64,000 nt of DNA from Periconia sp. R9002 (taxonomy: Eukaryota > Ascomycota > Dothideomycetes > Pleosporales > Periconiaceae), in contig JAMAHW010000002.1 in NCBI GenBank assembly GCA_023627715.1, positions 868,001 through 932,000 on the forward strand, written 5' to 3'. Positions 20,957 to 32,680 of this stretch are shown in pieces. Within the stretch, counting starts at the first letter, position 1; each line of letters starts with the position of its first letter. Made by a program: the position numbers and the translations under genes. Below the pieces are notes generated by a model, which did no database searches, was not told where the DNA came from, and saw nothing but the letters and a program-made list of their open reading frames with translations.

Positions 20957-23133
20957 TTACTTTTTCCTCCTAGACATTTTGCCTACAGCTCCATCTCCCT
21001 CTCGCTTATTGAATTCGTCAATTTCTCGCTTGACAGCCTCGCGATAGGATTTGTGTGCTTCACCTCCTTCGATGAGTAGTTCAGGACAGTGCCCGGAGCG
21101 ACGAAGATGACGCTTGAGGTTTTCCCATCGACAATCGGGTTTGAATGTGCAGCCTGCGTGCAGGCAGCGGTAGGGACGGAGTGTCTAGAATACGGGTTAG
21201 CAGTTGTTTCATTGGTGAGCAATACCGTGGTTATCAGGGTATCAGAATGAAGTTTAATAATTCCTTGACATGCATCGCAAGGTAATCAAAGGAACCAAAA
21301 AAATCGACGTACCTGATGTGTGCGCTCATGCTTACTCAAGTTGGAGCTATCGGCACAGGAGAAGTCGCAGAAACGACACTTGTGTGGTTTTTTACCTTCG
21401 TGTAGGGCCGAAATATGTGTCTGTAGCTGTGTGTATGTAGTTGTAGTGTATCCACAGTGTTTACACTCGTACGGACGATCCCCTGTATGAGTACGTTCAT
21501 GATTCGCTTTGGCCTGGTTGGTGGCAAACATCTTGTCACATCCATCAAAGCTGCACGCATACGGTCGGTGCCCCGCATGACCCAAAAGATGACGGGACAA
21601 CTTGGAGCGTTGTTTGAAGTCCTTTGTTGCAGACTCGCAGTCCTCCCATTGGCAGAAACAGTGGCTGCAGTTGTCTACATGTGCTGTTTTGATGTGTTTG
21701 TGCAGTGTTTCAGCGCTATCAAACATGGCGAGGCATAAGACCCCTGGATGATGTTGCCATTTGCAAATGTTTTCGTGTTGATCTTCAGCGCTCGTCCTGA
21801 TTGCTTCTGTACTCTGGGGATTGGGAATAGCTATCAGGCTTTCTGGTTGCAACACATTGTTTTGGATGGCCGAAGCAAGGATGTCGAGTTTTGCAGTGGA
21901 TTTTACCGTCGGGGTTGGAAATGGCTCGGTGTACTGAGAGTTTGGATACATCCATGCAGTATCTAAACCCGAGGTTGGACTTTGAAAATTCTTATCGAGT
22001 CCCATCGAATTCGATGTGGAAGGAGAGAAGGACTGTGTCTCCAGGGGTAGACCATATGCAAGACCGAAATCCGTAAAATTACTCGCCAAATCATTCACAG
22101 GTGCCAGTGATTTCTGAAATAGATCTAGGTACTCTGGTGGAGCCGTAGGATCTTCTCCACAAGCTCTCGTCTCCCCATGGCAGCATGAGTTATCGATATG
22201 ACAATGCTCAGCTGGGATATTCAAAAAGCATGTCCCATTGGTGTAGTCCTGGTTGGATACTGGCGACGGCTCTGTACTGAAGACGGAGTCCAGTGGAGTG
22301 TGGCACGAAAGGGACGGAGTGGCAGTATTCGACGTTTGGGTGGTGCTGTAACCATTATCCGTTACATTGTGTGACGGAAGATAAGACGAGTAGGTTTCAA
22401 ACGGTGACAGGCCCGTGTTAAATCCATTGCCTTCGTCCTGAAGAGGGCATGACGCGCTATCGTGGCAGTAAATTGTATCCGCAGCAGACGTTGAAAAGCC
22501 AGGCTGAGTGATATGACACTCTTCATTCAGATTCCCGAGAGGACACGGCGGGACGTCGCAACTCTGGCAGAAACACAAACCGTTGTTGCCGGACTGCTTG
22601 GTACACTCTGGGTCAACACACAGGTCTGCGCAAGGTTGTTGGTCGCAGTGTCCTTTCTGGACACAGTACTGTTGATCACATTGTGCTTCCTCGCACTGAT
22701 TATCGCAATGCGGATCCCAACACGCATCTTGCTCGCACTCGGGTTCTGAACATGATACCAGGCAGGGCGAGTTACATGGTGAATTGCATGGTGTTTCCCA
22801 GTTGCAGTCCTGACAGAACTTCTCGAAACATATGTCTGGGAATTGCGCTTCAGCCTCATCCACGCCAGTGTGAAAGGCGCCCACGTCAATCGCTGAAGCA
22901 ATTCGTTTCGAGGGGCGCGCATCGGGAAGGGAATTGAAACGGCCGACATTCTCACAAGCCCGGCAATCTCTAGCCGAGGTCGAACACTGGGCAGTGGTCT
23001 TAGGATCATGAGCGTCTGCACTTCTCTTCGTCCCCACAAGACTCGGAGGCGAGGGGTGCATGAAGGAAGACCAAAGGAGGTCGTCGTCCCCGTAGGCTGA
23101 GTCGTGATCGAGGTCTAACTGAACATCAGCCAT
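20957..23133 (-). CDS. C2H2 zinc-finger transcription factor with cysteine-rich middle domain
   Basis: Exon 1 (23133-21313) and exon 2 (21184-20957) give 682 residues; the intron 21312-21185 is GT-AG and in frame. The N terminus MADVQLDLDHDSAYGDDDLL is acidic. Residues about 105-205 hold some thirty Cys in C-x2-4-C spacing, for example TPCNSPCNSPCLVSC, ECEQDACWDPHCDNQC and CDQQPCADLCVDPEC. A Ser/Thr-rich stretch follows. The C-terminal third has a paired pair of CxW-type fingers (CKWQHHPGVLC, CQWEDCES), then classical fingers YACSFDGCDKMFATNQAK, YECKHCGYTTTTYTQLQ, HKCRFCDFSCADSSNLSKHE, and a last one in exon 2, YRCLHAGCTFKPDCRWENLK. This layout recalls zinc-responsive Zap1/ZafA regulators, but orthology is not established. 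Start 23133 is chosen for its strong context (gcaccATGG); an in-frame ATG at 23187 would add 18 residues. Confidence 0.85.
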
Positions 23134-24099
23134 GGTGCGGAGTAGCGAGTGCGCTGAGGGCGTTTGGTGGAGGGAGCATGAGATCATGCAGATGGTTGGA
23201 CTCCGAGATCTGCCCGAGGTAGAGGTGATGAAGCTTGGGGGGGACCTTAACCATCATGGTACTCACAGAAGGCCACGTGATCAGGATAGTTTCAGGCAGG
23301 CGCCTATGTCCACATACATACCCTCAAACTTCTCTTTCACTCAACGAGAGTATTCTACTCTAAAACCACGCTGGAGGTCTCTTTCGGCGATATTTCTAGC
23401 GAAAAGGTCATAGAATCGAGCAAGCATTGCCTTGGGTGTTGTGGTAAACGAGATAGGCGATATCTCTCAAGGTCGCGGTACCTGGCGGAGCGAAAAACAC
23501 AAATGACGAGGCCAGAGCACCAACAAGTCAAAGACTCTGCACACAGAGCCAAAAAAAATCCTGACGAAAAAGTTCGCGGGAAAACAAGAAGCAATTTCTC
23601 CAGCGAGTTTGGTTCGAAGAAAGAAAGATGGAAGAGATTTGAAAAAGATTGAATGCGGTGCGGTCATTCGCGCACTTTACTATTAATAACATGGAATCGC
23701 CTCTGCTCTAATTGGTCCGGAGATCCGCAGCACGCAACATTCGGTTCCAATCACCAACCGCATGTGTTACTTACATGTGTATGTATAGTACAGCAGCATT
23801 CGTTAAGATACTTTAATGTGTTACATTTTTGTAGCTACCTTTCATTATATGGCTAGCCCAATGGTCACAGTCGTCACATCTATAGTCACCATGACCTTTC
23901 TTTTTCCAGGCCACCGGTCGAATCTCTTGGCGCCAACCACAATCGACGTGCTTCCGTGCGCTACATTCCCCCGCCTGCTGCGAGGCTGAGTAGTTTGTCT
24001 AGCGACTCGATCCACGTTGTCTGGCTCCGTCAGCTCCGCTCTACACTTATTCGTCGTCCTTGTCAGCCCTTTCTACCATCATCACTTCACATATCTATA
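23134..24099. other. Divergent intergenic region, 0.97 kb
   Basis: Promoters of the zinc-finger factor (left) and the MGNLCGK protein (right). No other gene seen. Confidence 0.45.
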
Positions 24100-24588
24100 A
24101 TGGGTAATCTGTGTGGGAAGCAATCTAAAGACGACAACTTTCAAGGTGTTGGTCGGACGCTAGGCTCAGCGCCGCCCCCAGCAACAAAGGCATCGGTTCC
24201 CTCTCATGTTGCAAACAAAGATGGTAGCAGTGCTTCAAAGCCGAAGCCAAAAGTTGGAGGCCCACCGAGAACAGTAGGTGGGAGCGGAAGTGGCACGCAA
24301 GATCCAAAGGCGGCCGCGGCCGCAGCTGCAGAGGTGCGTAGCTCATAAAGAAGACGACTTCACGCTCTTGATCGCTCTCGCTGTGTGCATATCTGGATCA
24401 GTGGGAAAGCATTGCTAATACATGATGGACACTAGGCTCGCGCAAACAAACCCGTGACCGGGGATCTTGCGAAGAAATTGGAGGAGCAAAAGAAGCAGAC
24501 GCGAAACCAAACGCTGCAGCAAGCGGCAAACGAGAATCGGGCACAGCGCGAAGCGGACGCTGTAACTGAAGCACGAAATTACAACTAA
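24100..24588 (+). CDS. Small protein with myristoylation/palmitoylation-type N terminus, unknown function
   Basis: Exon 1 (24100-24333) and exon 2 (24436-24588) give 128 residues; the intron 24334-24435 joins AAE to ARANK in frame. The N terminus MGNLCGKQSKDDNFQ has Gly2, a small residue pattern and Cys5, the classical signature for N-myristoylation plus palmitoylation, so membrane attachment is likely. The middle is Pro/Gly/Ala-rich and disordered. The C-terminal 50 residues, DLAKKLEEQKKQTRNQTLQQ and on to ADAVTEARNYN, form one long amphipathic helix or coiled coil. I do not recognise a named family, though this layout looks conserved rather than random. Function unknown. Confidence 0.75.
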
Positions 24589-25233
24589 GCCACCAGCCGT
24601 TCGTATAGAGCCTGCATTTCGGTACGAATCATTCAGCGAGTAAAATCCCGAAATCTATCCGCATTTATGAATCCCCGTGGAAGTGTATCGATTAAAGATC
24701 GAACGGGAACTTTTCCTTTCAGCTACACCATTATCGTGGATCTAGCAAAGAGTCTATTTTGTCGACGTGAAGTACGGATTGGAGCCTGTACTGTGCTTGT
24801 ATACCAAAGTCAAGTGTGACTTTAAACTGATCAATACCCCATTCTTTCCTTGTTATGAGTCTATGTTTACCAATTGTCGACGAGAACGTTTCATACATAT
24901 AAATTTTTTTCCAAAATACATTCCTATCATTCAATCGTTATACGAATTTTCAGACAAGCAGCAAGCATTCGAGGCGCCTTTCCAGGCTACCTCAATCACT
25001 GCACCTTGACATAAAACCCCCATCGATATACCAACAAGTTCTGATCGTCCCAAGTTCCCGCGCTCTGTGGCTTGTTGTGGTTCACCAGTGCCTAAAACAG
25101 ACCACCACCAAACACGTAAACACTCCACCACCTCCCCTCCCGTCAACACCCCTCCCGCTATCCTCTGGCCTCTACACCCACCACAACAAACCACAAACAT
25201 CAACCTCCTCCCATCCAAATACCCACACAAACA
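24589..25233. other. Intergenic, 0.65 kb
   Basis: A/T-rich first half, then a C/A-rich leader (about 25080-25230) before the next ATG. No gene seen. Confidence 0.4.
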
Positions 25234-25419
25234 ATGGGCACCTGCCTCGCAAAGTTAGCCGCCGCCGGCGACACGTCCGAGGAGGTCGCCGCCTTGAGAG
25301 TCAATCCCGTCCCGATCATGCACTATAGCAACAAATCAACCGCCCGGCTACCACCACATCTTCGTAAGAGTGCAGACACTGGAAGGAGCGAGCACGACCA
25401 CGTCAATCAGAACCACTAA
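25234..25419 (+). CDS. Tentative small protein, MGTCLAK N terminus
   Basis: The open frame from a good ATG (caaacaATGGg) after a C/A-rich leader encodes MGTCLAKLAAAGDTSEEV and about 60 residues in all. Gly2 and Cys4 again look like acylation sites. The 3' end is uncertain: a donor at 25364 (gtaaga) and an acceptor at 25443 give a product ending LDCTPGRRLWLQHRH with a stop at 25490, while unspliced reading stops at 25419. A different frame across the same acceptor is also open (WIAHLEGVFGYNIGTNPN, then after another possible intron IHGCKCKLHSSSTNVHI), but I found no start joining it. Family unknown; it may be a real short gene or a leader artefact. Confidence 0.35.
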   Translation: MGTCLAKLAAAGDTSEEVAALRVNPVPIMHYSNKSTARLPPHLRKSADTGRSEHDHVNQNH

Positions 25420-25490
25420 CACGTTCGCTTTGTGTCTTAACAGTGGATTGCACACCTGGAAGGCGTCTTTGGTTACAACATAGGCACTAA

Positions 25491-25900
25491 CCCAAATATG
25501 AGCATGGTATGTGAAGAAGTTCGTCATCTTGGAATATCATGATGGTAACTTGATGACTAAATAGTGTGCAGATTCACGGTTGCAAGTGCAAGCTGCACTC
25601 ATCTTCGACAAACGTCCACATTTGAAGCTGCGAAGCATTTTGGACAACAAAAAAAGTCACATTTAGAAGACAGAAGGGAAATGAGCCTTATACCACGAGG
25701 AAGCTTTGTAAGATATCATAAGAAGGCTGTGAGTGTGTCGAGGAAGCGCACAGGCAGACCACTGTCTTCACGTACAAACACAACTGCTTTTGTATGATTG
25801 CATGAAAATACTTCTATTGGGACAATCCTGTACTTATCGGATCAGGATAGCATAAGAAAACTCGGTCACGCAGTGCTATCTGCCACTACGATCCACCTCG
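25491..25900. other. Intergenic, 0.4 kb
   Basis: No gene I can support; 3' flank of the transporter gene. Confidence 0.35.
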
Positions 25901-28000
25901 CTAATTCCTATCAGCAGCTTCCACGTCGTCCGCCTTTTGCCTTTGCTTTTCTGCCTCGTTTTGCTCAACAATAGGATCCACTTCCCTCCTACTGCGATCC
26001 ACACTCCCCGTTAAAAGCCCATATAAGTACGAAGAATCCATAACCATACCTTTCCTCTCCTCGCGCTTCACTTTGCCGTCATCGTCGAGCCGTCGCGGCG
26101 TTCCGATCCAGACATTACCCAAGCACATGGCGGCAACAATACTGAGCCCCATGAATGGCAAGATGGCGATGAACGCCCACATAACGGCATTGGCTGCCGC
26201 GTCCCGCACTGCCTGTAGCTCAGCCGGCGGTAAATTATTCAATACGTCTAGATTCTTGAGCCCACTGGAACTAGCCACATCATGCCCGCTGAGACGTTCC
26301 AGAGAGAGGAGAGACCGTGCGTATTTGTTACTGAACACGGCTCCCATCATCGAGATACCAATCGTTTCACCGAGCGGGAGCGTAAAGCTTAGTATACTTT
26401 GTATGGCGGCGATACGTGTCGGCCAAGTACCAGCAGCATGCAGTACAATGGGCATGAAGCGCAGCCCTGTACCTGCGCCGGACACGGCGAGAAACACGCT
26501 GACGAGCGTCGTGTTACGCGATGATATCGCCCACGTCATGAGACTTAGACCGACAGCCTCGACGATGGAGCCCAAAAAGAGCGGATGGAATGTCTGCCGC
26601 GGGAATTTATTGCACATGACGACTGCTGAATAGACACCGACGCCGAGTCCGGGGGTGTAGTAAAGAAGCTGTGTTCCGGATTTGGAGGAACTGTAACCCT
26701 CGGCAAGTTGCCAATAATAGGAAACGAAATAGAATGCCGAAACTAGGGCCATGCCGGCGGAGAAGTTGATGACCATGAGAAGTGAGGTGTCCTTCTTTCT
26801 AAAGATGGAAGAGGGGATCATAGGAACTTGGCTGGAGAAGATGCGGCTTAACAAGCGTCCTGGGCTTAGTAGGTACTCGTTCAAGAAGAAGACGATGACG
26901 AACAGACCTCCCAATACGAAAGGCACAATAACTGCCGCAGATCCCCATGAGTACTGCGTCCCACCCCATTGTACTGCAAGGATGATAAGGCCGACGCCGA
27001 AGATGAAGGTTATTGTACCGATCCAGTCTATGATCCCGAGTCCAGTGATGTAGCCTGTCCGGCGTGAGTCTCCGGCCTTGAGGGCCACACGACCTGCCAC
27101 GAGATCTTTCCGCATGAGCAGGAAGATGAGAGCGTGCGCGATGACGGCAATTGGAATGGCGACGACGAAGCAGTAGCGCCAGTTTACAGAGGTGAGATGG
27201 CCACCAATGACAGGCCCGATGGCATAGCTAGGAAGTTATCATCAGCATATATTGTCTTCCGCAATAAGTGGAAAGAGAGTTCTTCTTACCTTATTCCATT
27301 AACCAAAGAGAACACTGTATTATTTTTTGAATTGTCCGCAAGACTAACTCCATCACTGAGCACAATCCTCGTCAGATTCAAAATCCCAGCAGCGCCTAAT
27401 CCTTGGATCGCTCGTCCGAACAGAAGCATCGTCCAGCTCTGAGCAGCCGCGCAGAGTACACTGCCGACCAGGATCCAGAACATCTGGAAGTGCAGCGCGA
27501 AATGGCGTCCATAAACGTCCGCTAGCTGACCGGACATGGGCACGAAAGTCGTGTATGTAAGAGTATAAGCGGCGACAATCCAGTTGAAACCTCCACCCAG
27601 TTGATCTAGTTTGGTTAGCTACGTGGTTTTCGCGAGGGCAAAGGAGGCAGGACTCACTGAAGTGAGAACTGATTTGAGGAATTGCTGGAGCAACGATGGT
27701 GACGTCGATGGAGGCGAGGAAATTGGGGAGAAGGAGGCCAGCCATAAGCTTCCAGCGACGTTTTGTGATCTCTCTTTGTTCCCGTTTTTGTTGTTCGTGC
27801 TCTTCTTTTGTGGGATGAGAACTAGGGTCATTGGGAGGAAGGTCGCTAAGTTCATGCCCATGCTGTGAAGGTGAACCTCCTGTCTGTCTTGAATTGATAT
27901 CTGGGACGAGATGGCCATCATCTCCAATGGCTAATGCTTCTCTCCTTTCTTTGTTTTCCTTGACTTTACGCCGTATATATTTGAAGAGCATGTAAGCCAT
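25901..28000 (-). CDS. MFS transporter, DHA2-type drug:proton antiporter
   Basis: A 14-helix major-facilitator exporter, probably in the plasma membrane. Exons 28000-27658, 27605-27290 and 27227-25901 give 661 residues; introns 27657-27606 and 27289-27228 are GT-AG and in frame. After a hydrophilic N-terminal tail of about 95 residues come TM1 with LLLPNFLASIDVTIVAPAIP, the motif A loop GQLADVYGRHFAL, and motif RAIQGLGAAGI typical of DHA2. The central loop and second half (SYAIGPVIGGHLTSVNWRYC, FGVGLIILAVQWGG) follow. The C terminus is charged and cytosolic. DHA2 members export toxic metabolites or drugs, or act on amino acids and siderophores; the substrate cannot be told. There is no biosynthetic gene beside it. 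Confidence 0.93.
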
Positions 28001-29104
28001 GTTGAAGCGAGGATACTAACACGGAACAAATTATGAAGCAAAACCTCGAAATGATAGACCAATTATATGACTGTAAAATAGAAGAAAGATAGTGAAGACA
28101 TATGGGCGGAAGCATGAGAGCGCAAACAGAATCTTATATCCATTGCTCCCACTTTGTCCTAATCGGGGCATCTCAGCGTGAAAGAGGCTGAGAAGCATTA
28201 AGCGGGGGCTCTTACGCCTTTAGACCCACAACGTCACTATACTGTACCGTATGCATTGTTCTTGCTTGGGGGCGAGGAACATGATGGAGGCACAGCCGCT
28301 CTCACCGCAGAGCATGCCCAAATAGGTAATGCGCTAACCTTTCCAATGGCATATGCCACTGTGTATAAGCACGGTGATATCTCCTTTGGCTGTCATGTTG
28401 ACGCACTGATGGACTGGATGCCTCCCGAGCAATTTTTCCATAAGCAAATATCATTTTATTTTACGGAAACAATGTTTCAAGGTACATGACTTCGCCGGGA
28501 CATTACGTCGCTTCTTATAAGGCACCTTCATTACGGGGTTTGGCACACCCTGGGAAGACTGTTTGACAAGAACCAAAGTCTAGATCGTGTCTTGAACGCC
28601 TATAGAAGCTACGTTAAGAGGGTATTAAACAGTATTTTAAAGTAGAAAGTGCCGTTGAGACCCCTTCCCAAACCTAGCCAACCCCCGTAATGTTCTGTAG
28701 CATATTTGTTAGAGATAGTAGTAGTAATGCCGAAGAAAAAATAGCAATACTATGGTATAGAAATACTCTCCAATCTCCTTATTTCTGACAGAACTTTTAT
28801 ATTGAGAAATAAGGCCCCAAAGCGTGGTGTAGAATGGTATGTGTTATGACTGAGAGCTATTTCGGCAGGCGTTTTGATGTTTGAGGATCGCACAGTACAT
28901 GGGGCAAATGGATGATCTTCAGCGCTTGAGCCAGGATTGGTTTCTGTCAGGAAAATAACATGAGATAATCATTTTATGAATCTGTGGGTTGGTTTAGCAA
29001 ACAATGAATTTGATTCGTGCATATTTCTAAAAAAAAGTTGAGAATGGCGAACATGAGGTGCTGAGGGGCCGCCAAGGACAGTAAGACATGATATTTCTAC
29101 GGGT
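28001..29104. other. Divergent intergenic region, 1.1 kb
   Basis: Promoters of the transporter and of the TMEM19-type gene. 28620-29040 is A/T-rich. No gene or recognisable element. Confidence 0.45.
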
Positions 29105-30315
29105 ATGAACTCATCGTCATCATCCTCGACCGCACCTCACCTACCACAACCCCCACTCGGGATCACCATGAGACCGGAGATAGCCGTCCCAGCAGTTGCT
29201 GCGCTCGTATACCGAGCGTGGTCACGTAAATCGTTAACACCACTCGGTATATTTACTGCTTTCCTGACCGCGGTGGTGCACGTAATACATCCTTGGAGTG
29301 TATTCTTTACTCTGCTAGCCGTGTTCTTCCTCTCCGGATCTTTTGTAACGAAGGTATGTTATGCTCTGTATCATCGCGCTTTACTCCACCAGAGTTGAAT
29401 CTGACTAAAAGCTGCATACAGATTCACCACGAAGCTAAGGCAAAACTCACACAATCTGCAACCGGTGCATCCGGCGGCGAAGGGCCTCGAAACCACATAC
29501 AAGTACTCGCAAACTCGGCGGTAGCATCAGTCTTGATTCTGCTTCACGCATGGCAGCTCAAAAAGGAGGGCTCGAGGGATGATACTTGCTGGCCACGAGG
29601 CAGCGATGTCCTTGTCGTGGGGATAGTTGCGAACTATGCTGCGGTAGCCAGCGACACTTTTTCCTCTGAACTCGGCATTCTTGCAAAGTCGAAGCCTCGT
29701 CTCATAACAGCACCGTGGCGTATCGTGCCACCCGGAACAAATGGAGGGGTGACCTCGACCGGCTTAGGAGCCGGGCTGCTGGGAGGCTTCATCATCGCGG
29801 CTACCTCTACCTTACTCCTTCCCTTTTGCCAGGAATGGACTAGGACCGAGAAGATACAATATACGCAGGCGGTTACAGTTGCTGGGCTCTGTGGGTCAAT
29901 CTTGGACTCACTCCTCGGAGCGCTTCTACAAGCTAGTGTGGTTGATGTTCATTCGGGAAAGATTGTGGAAGGGGATGGGGGGAGGAGAGTTTTGGTCCAC
30001 TCCCATCCTTCTCGCTCGAAGGTATCCGCGGAAATCCGAAAGAAGACAGGTATCCATGGGGAAGGTAAAAGTGACGCTGCAATTTCTTCGGGGACTGATG
30101 CCTCAATACAAGCAACTCGGGTTATGCAATCAGCTGGTGCAAGTGGAACCGCAGTAGCAGATGAACACCACGAGAGCCGAAAGGTTGCAGTTGGTCACGA
30201 CATATTGGATAACAATGCTGTGAACGTACTCATGGCGGCCCTGATCAGTGTAGGTAGCATGCTCGCCGCGAGTGCCTACTGGAATATACCTTTGGACAGT
30301 ATTATTCAGCTGTAG
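29105..30315 (+). CDS. TMEM19 / DUF92 family integral membrane protein
   Basis: Exons 29105-29353 and 29422-30315 give 380 residues; the intron 29354-29421 joins SFVTK to IHHEAKA in frame. The family includes human TMEM19 and plant VTE6 (phytyl-phosphate kinase), so a lipid-phosphate kinase role is possible but unproven in fungi. Visible signatures are GSFVTKIHHEAKAKL, RNHIQVLANSAVAS, AVASDTFSSELGIL and ITAPWRIVPPGTNGGVTSTG, then LGAGLLGGFIIAA. There are about seven hydrophobic segments. A hydrophilic insertion of about 90 residues (HSGKIVEGDGGRR to VAVGHDILDN) lies before the last membrane segment. A second ATG (29168) after the Ser-rich start is an alternative. Confidence 0.9.
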
Positions 30316-30657
30316 ATAGTAATCACGCGCATACGAAAACATCAAGATACAGGCCATTACAACTGAAGATTTCATAATTCATATTGAATATTGGTGCATT
30401 GACATGCCAACATCGCAATGATGGACTTGAGTTGATCACTGGGTAAATGGTCAGACGCCAAGTCTTTAGCGGCGCGCGTCACAGGTGCCTGAGCTCCACT
30501 GTATGTCGAACACACCTTTACCAGCAACTACCATCGCTCTCCAGCACTCCGTCAACCGCTTCACAAATCACATATCAAAACAAACCCGAGTGAAATTTCC
30601 AAAAGTCCCACCCTACACATCCAGCTACAGTCGTAACCCGTCCAGGACGTGCCCACC
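30316..30657. other. Short intergenic region
   Basis: Promoter of the Ump1 gene, 0.34 kb; nothing else seen. Confidence 0.4.
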
Positions 30658-31244
30658 ATGGTAAGATATGATGCGCTTCTTCTGTAGAGGTCTCCAGCAG
30701 CTTCAAACTTACTGACAACGCACAGTCTCTACGCTTCGTTCCCCAAAAGTCCCATCCTAGCCACCTCTCCCCCGAAACCTCAGCGCCCTCAGCACCCGGT
30801 GTTCACGATACCCTCCGCTCTCGACTCGCCGAAACGTCCACCCCCGCCACGGCCAACCCTTCCACAAAGTCGGTCAAGCTTCAATCAGCACATCCACTAG
30901 AGGCTCGCCTTGTGCAGTGGCGGGAGACGCAGGATAGATTGAAGATGGAGATGCTGAAACGTCAATTCGGGATCGCGGAGCCCATCCGCCGGGGGATGGA
31001 GGTCAAGATTGCGACAGCTGGTGAGTGGAGGCCAGCTGTGCTAGGTGGGTCTAGCGGAGTGCACAAAGATATTCTCGAAGGACGAGATTGCGAAATTGGT
31101 TGGGAGGATGTGTTTGTTGGTAGGTGTTTGCAGGGACGAAATCAACAGATGCATATTGCTAACACGATTGATACAGGAAACGAACTCCGTGAAGTGCCCA
31201 GTTTCCATGCCGAGTTGGAGGGGAGGATGAAGATGAACTGGTGA
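30658..31244 (+). CDS. ump1: Proteasome maturation factor Ump1
   Basis: Ump1 is the chaperone that stays inside the half-proteasome and is degraded on maturation of the 20S core. The first coding exon is just the ATG (30658-30660), followed by intron 30661-30725, exon 2 (30726-31119), intron 31120-31176 and exon 3 (31177-31244), 154 residues. It reads MSLRFVPQKSHPSHLSPETS, then HDTLRSRLAE, LEARLVQWRETQDRLKMEML, RQFGIAEPIRRGMEVKI, and ends NELREVPSFHAELEGRMKMN-W. The helix with W-x-x-T/Q--L-x-M-x-x-L-R--FG-AEP-RR-ME is the family core. Start context is caccATGg. The splice keeps frame throughout. Assignment is secure. Confidence 0.95.
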
Positions 31245-32680
31245 GGTAGCTAGTCTGTATTATAGGCGCAAACTGTCAAGCGGATGATGCGGGGTGGCGG
31301 GGACGAGATGCCGCAAATGTGGGATACTTCTAACGAAGTACATGTACGTCCAACTGCCAGCCAGCCAGCTTCACGTGATAGGATGGTTCAAATGGATACA
31401 GGACTTGAGAGTAGAGGTGGCGTTGGTGGCAAGGCGAGGCGCTACACTACGACAGACAGAAAGATGGGCGGCATGGCATATGATATAGAATCCCGGAAGC
31501 GGGCTAGCCAATGTTAATTGATGTCCCAACTGGTCCTGCTATTAACTGGTGCTTTCGAGGATGCGTGTCGTGGGGGAGGGGACACAGCCACCACAGCGTG
31601 ATGGGTATTTTGCATGGCGGTGCTGATATCAGACGGTGATGATGGTGTAGGTATGTAGTCGTAAGTGGAATTGGATAAAGAAGGATTTGGTATTTGTAAA
31701 GACAGACATATCAAATAGCTTGCTGGGGGGTTGCACTAGAGCGAGGCCGGACCAGCGGATGGCCAATTAGAGGGCCGAGGAGCGGCAGGGGCGTGAGGGC
31801 AAACTTGATGAGTTCGGACACTAAGCGTCGTTAGGGAGCTGGGGCTGCGGAGAGGAGACCACAGCAGACCATCTCTATGTATGCGCAGCGCGATAAGGAA
31901 CGCAGCATGCCAACGAAGAGCAGGAAAAACACGAAGAACCGTGGATATCGATGACGCGGCGGTGGTGATGGGGGGTACATGTACCTTAGCAGACAAAACG
32001 GGAGTGAGGCGATCTGTCCGTCCGTCCGTCTGTCTGATGTCTGTACGTCTGTACGTCCACATGTCGGTCTCTCCATGACCCAGACAGACGGTTTTCGGCC
32101 CTCGTTCTGTGGAGAGCAAGTGCTTGTTGCGTATGTGTGGAGTAATGTAATGACCAGCGTTAGAGCACGGCCGGCCGTGACTTGCCGTCTCATCTCTGCT
32201 CGTCTCGTCTCCTGTCCACCCTCCACTCTCCCACTCTCTACATACTGTCCAGTGTCGTTTGGTTTCATCGCGTCTGGCTGGACTCTGCAGTGTGCACCAG
32301 ATTCGATGCCCCTGTGCTTGCCCCTGTGCCCTTCCTTGGTGTAATTACTTGTGCTTGTGCTCCAAGTCAACTAGTAATGCGAGCGCGCTTCTGATTGTCT
32401 GCCACATTACCTCAGCTCTCTTTCCCTCTTGTCAACTTTCCTACATCGACCTCTCCACCCGTCGATCCTATCTCCATTCTCTCCACCCCCGACTCCCCTC
32501 CTGCCTTCACCAACCCCCATCACCACTCGCCCCCATCCTATTCTTCCGCTGGAGCCCACCTACCGCGTAATATACATTTACCCACCCACTGCTGCTCCTC
32601 TTTGGTTCCGTCGCTCCGCGCAGTCCAGTCGTTTTTGTCCCGCTGCGGTCGTTTGACGGCGGCGCGTCTATCCTCTCCAA
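31245..32680. other. Intergenic 1.4 kb with long pyrimidine-rich leader
   Basis: No gene seen. It has a short CCGT/CTGT/GTACGT simple repeat at 32014-32058 and a C/T-rich tract from about 32210 to the next ATG, probably the leader and promoter of the UBL3-type gene. Confidence 0.5.
32014..32058. repeat. Imperfect simple repeat, tetranucleotide-like
   Basis: Runs of ccgt, ctgt and tgtacgtc units in 45 bp; non-coding. Confidence 0.7.

Noticed and set aside
25901..30315. Secondary-metabolite cluster around the DHA2 transporter
   Set aside because: Neighbours are a TMEM19-type protein and small unknown genes; no synthase, oxidase or pathway regulator nearby.
31736..32370. Overlapping open frames on the minus strand upstream of the UBL3-type gene
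   Set aside because: Built from simple repeats (RTDRTD type) and the pyrimidine-rich leader read backwards.
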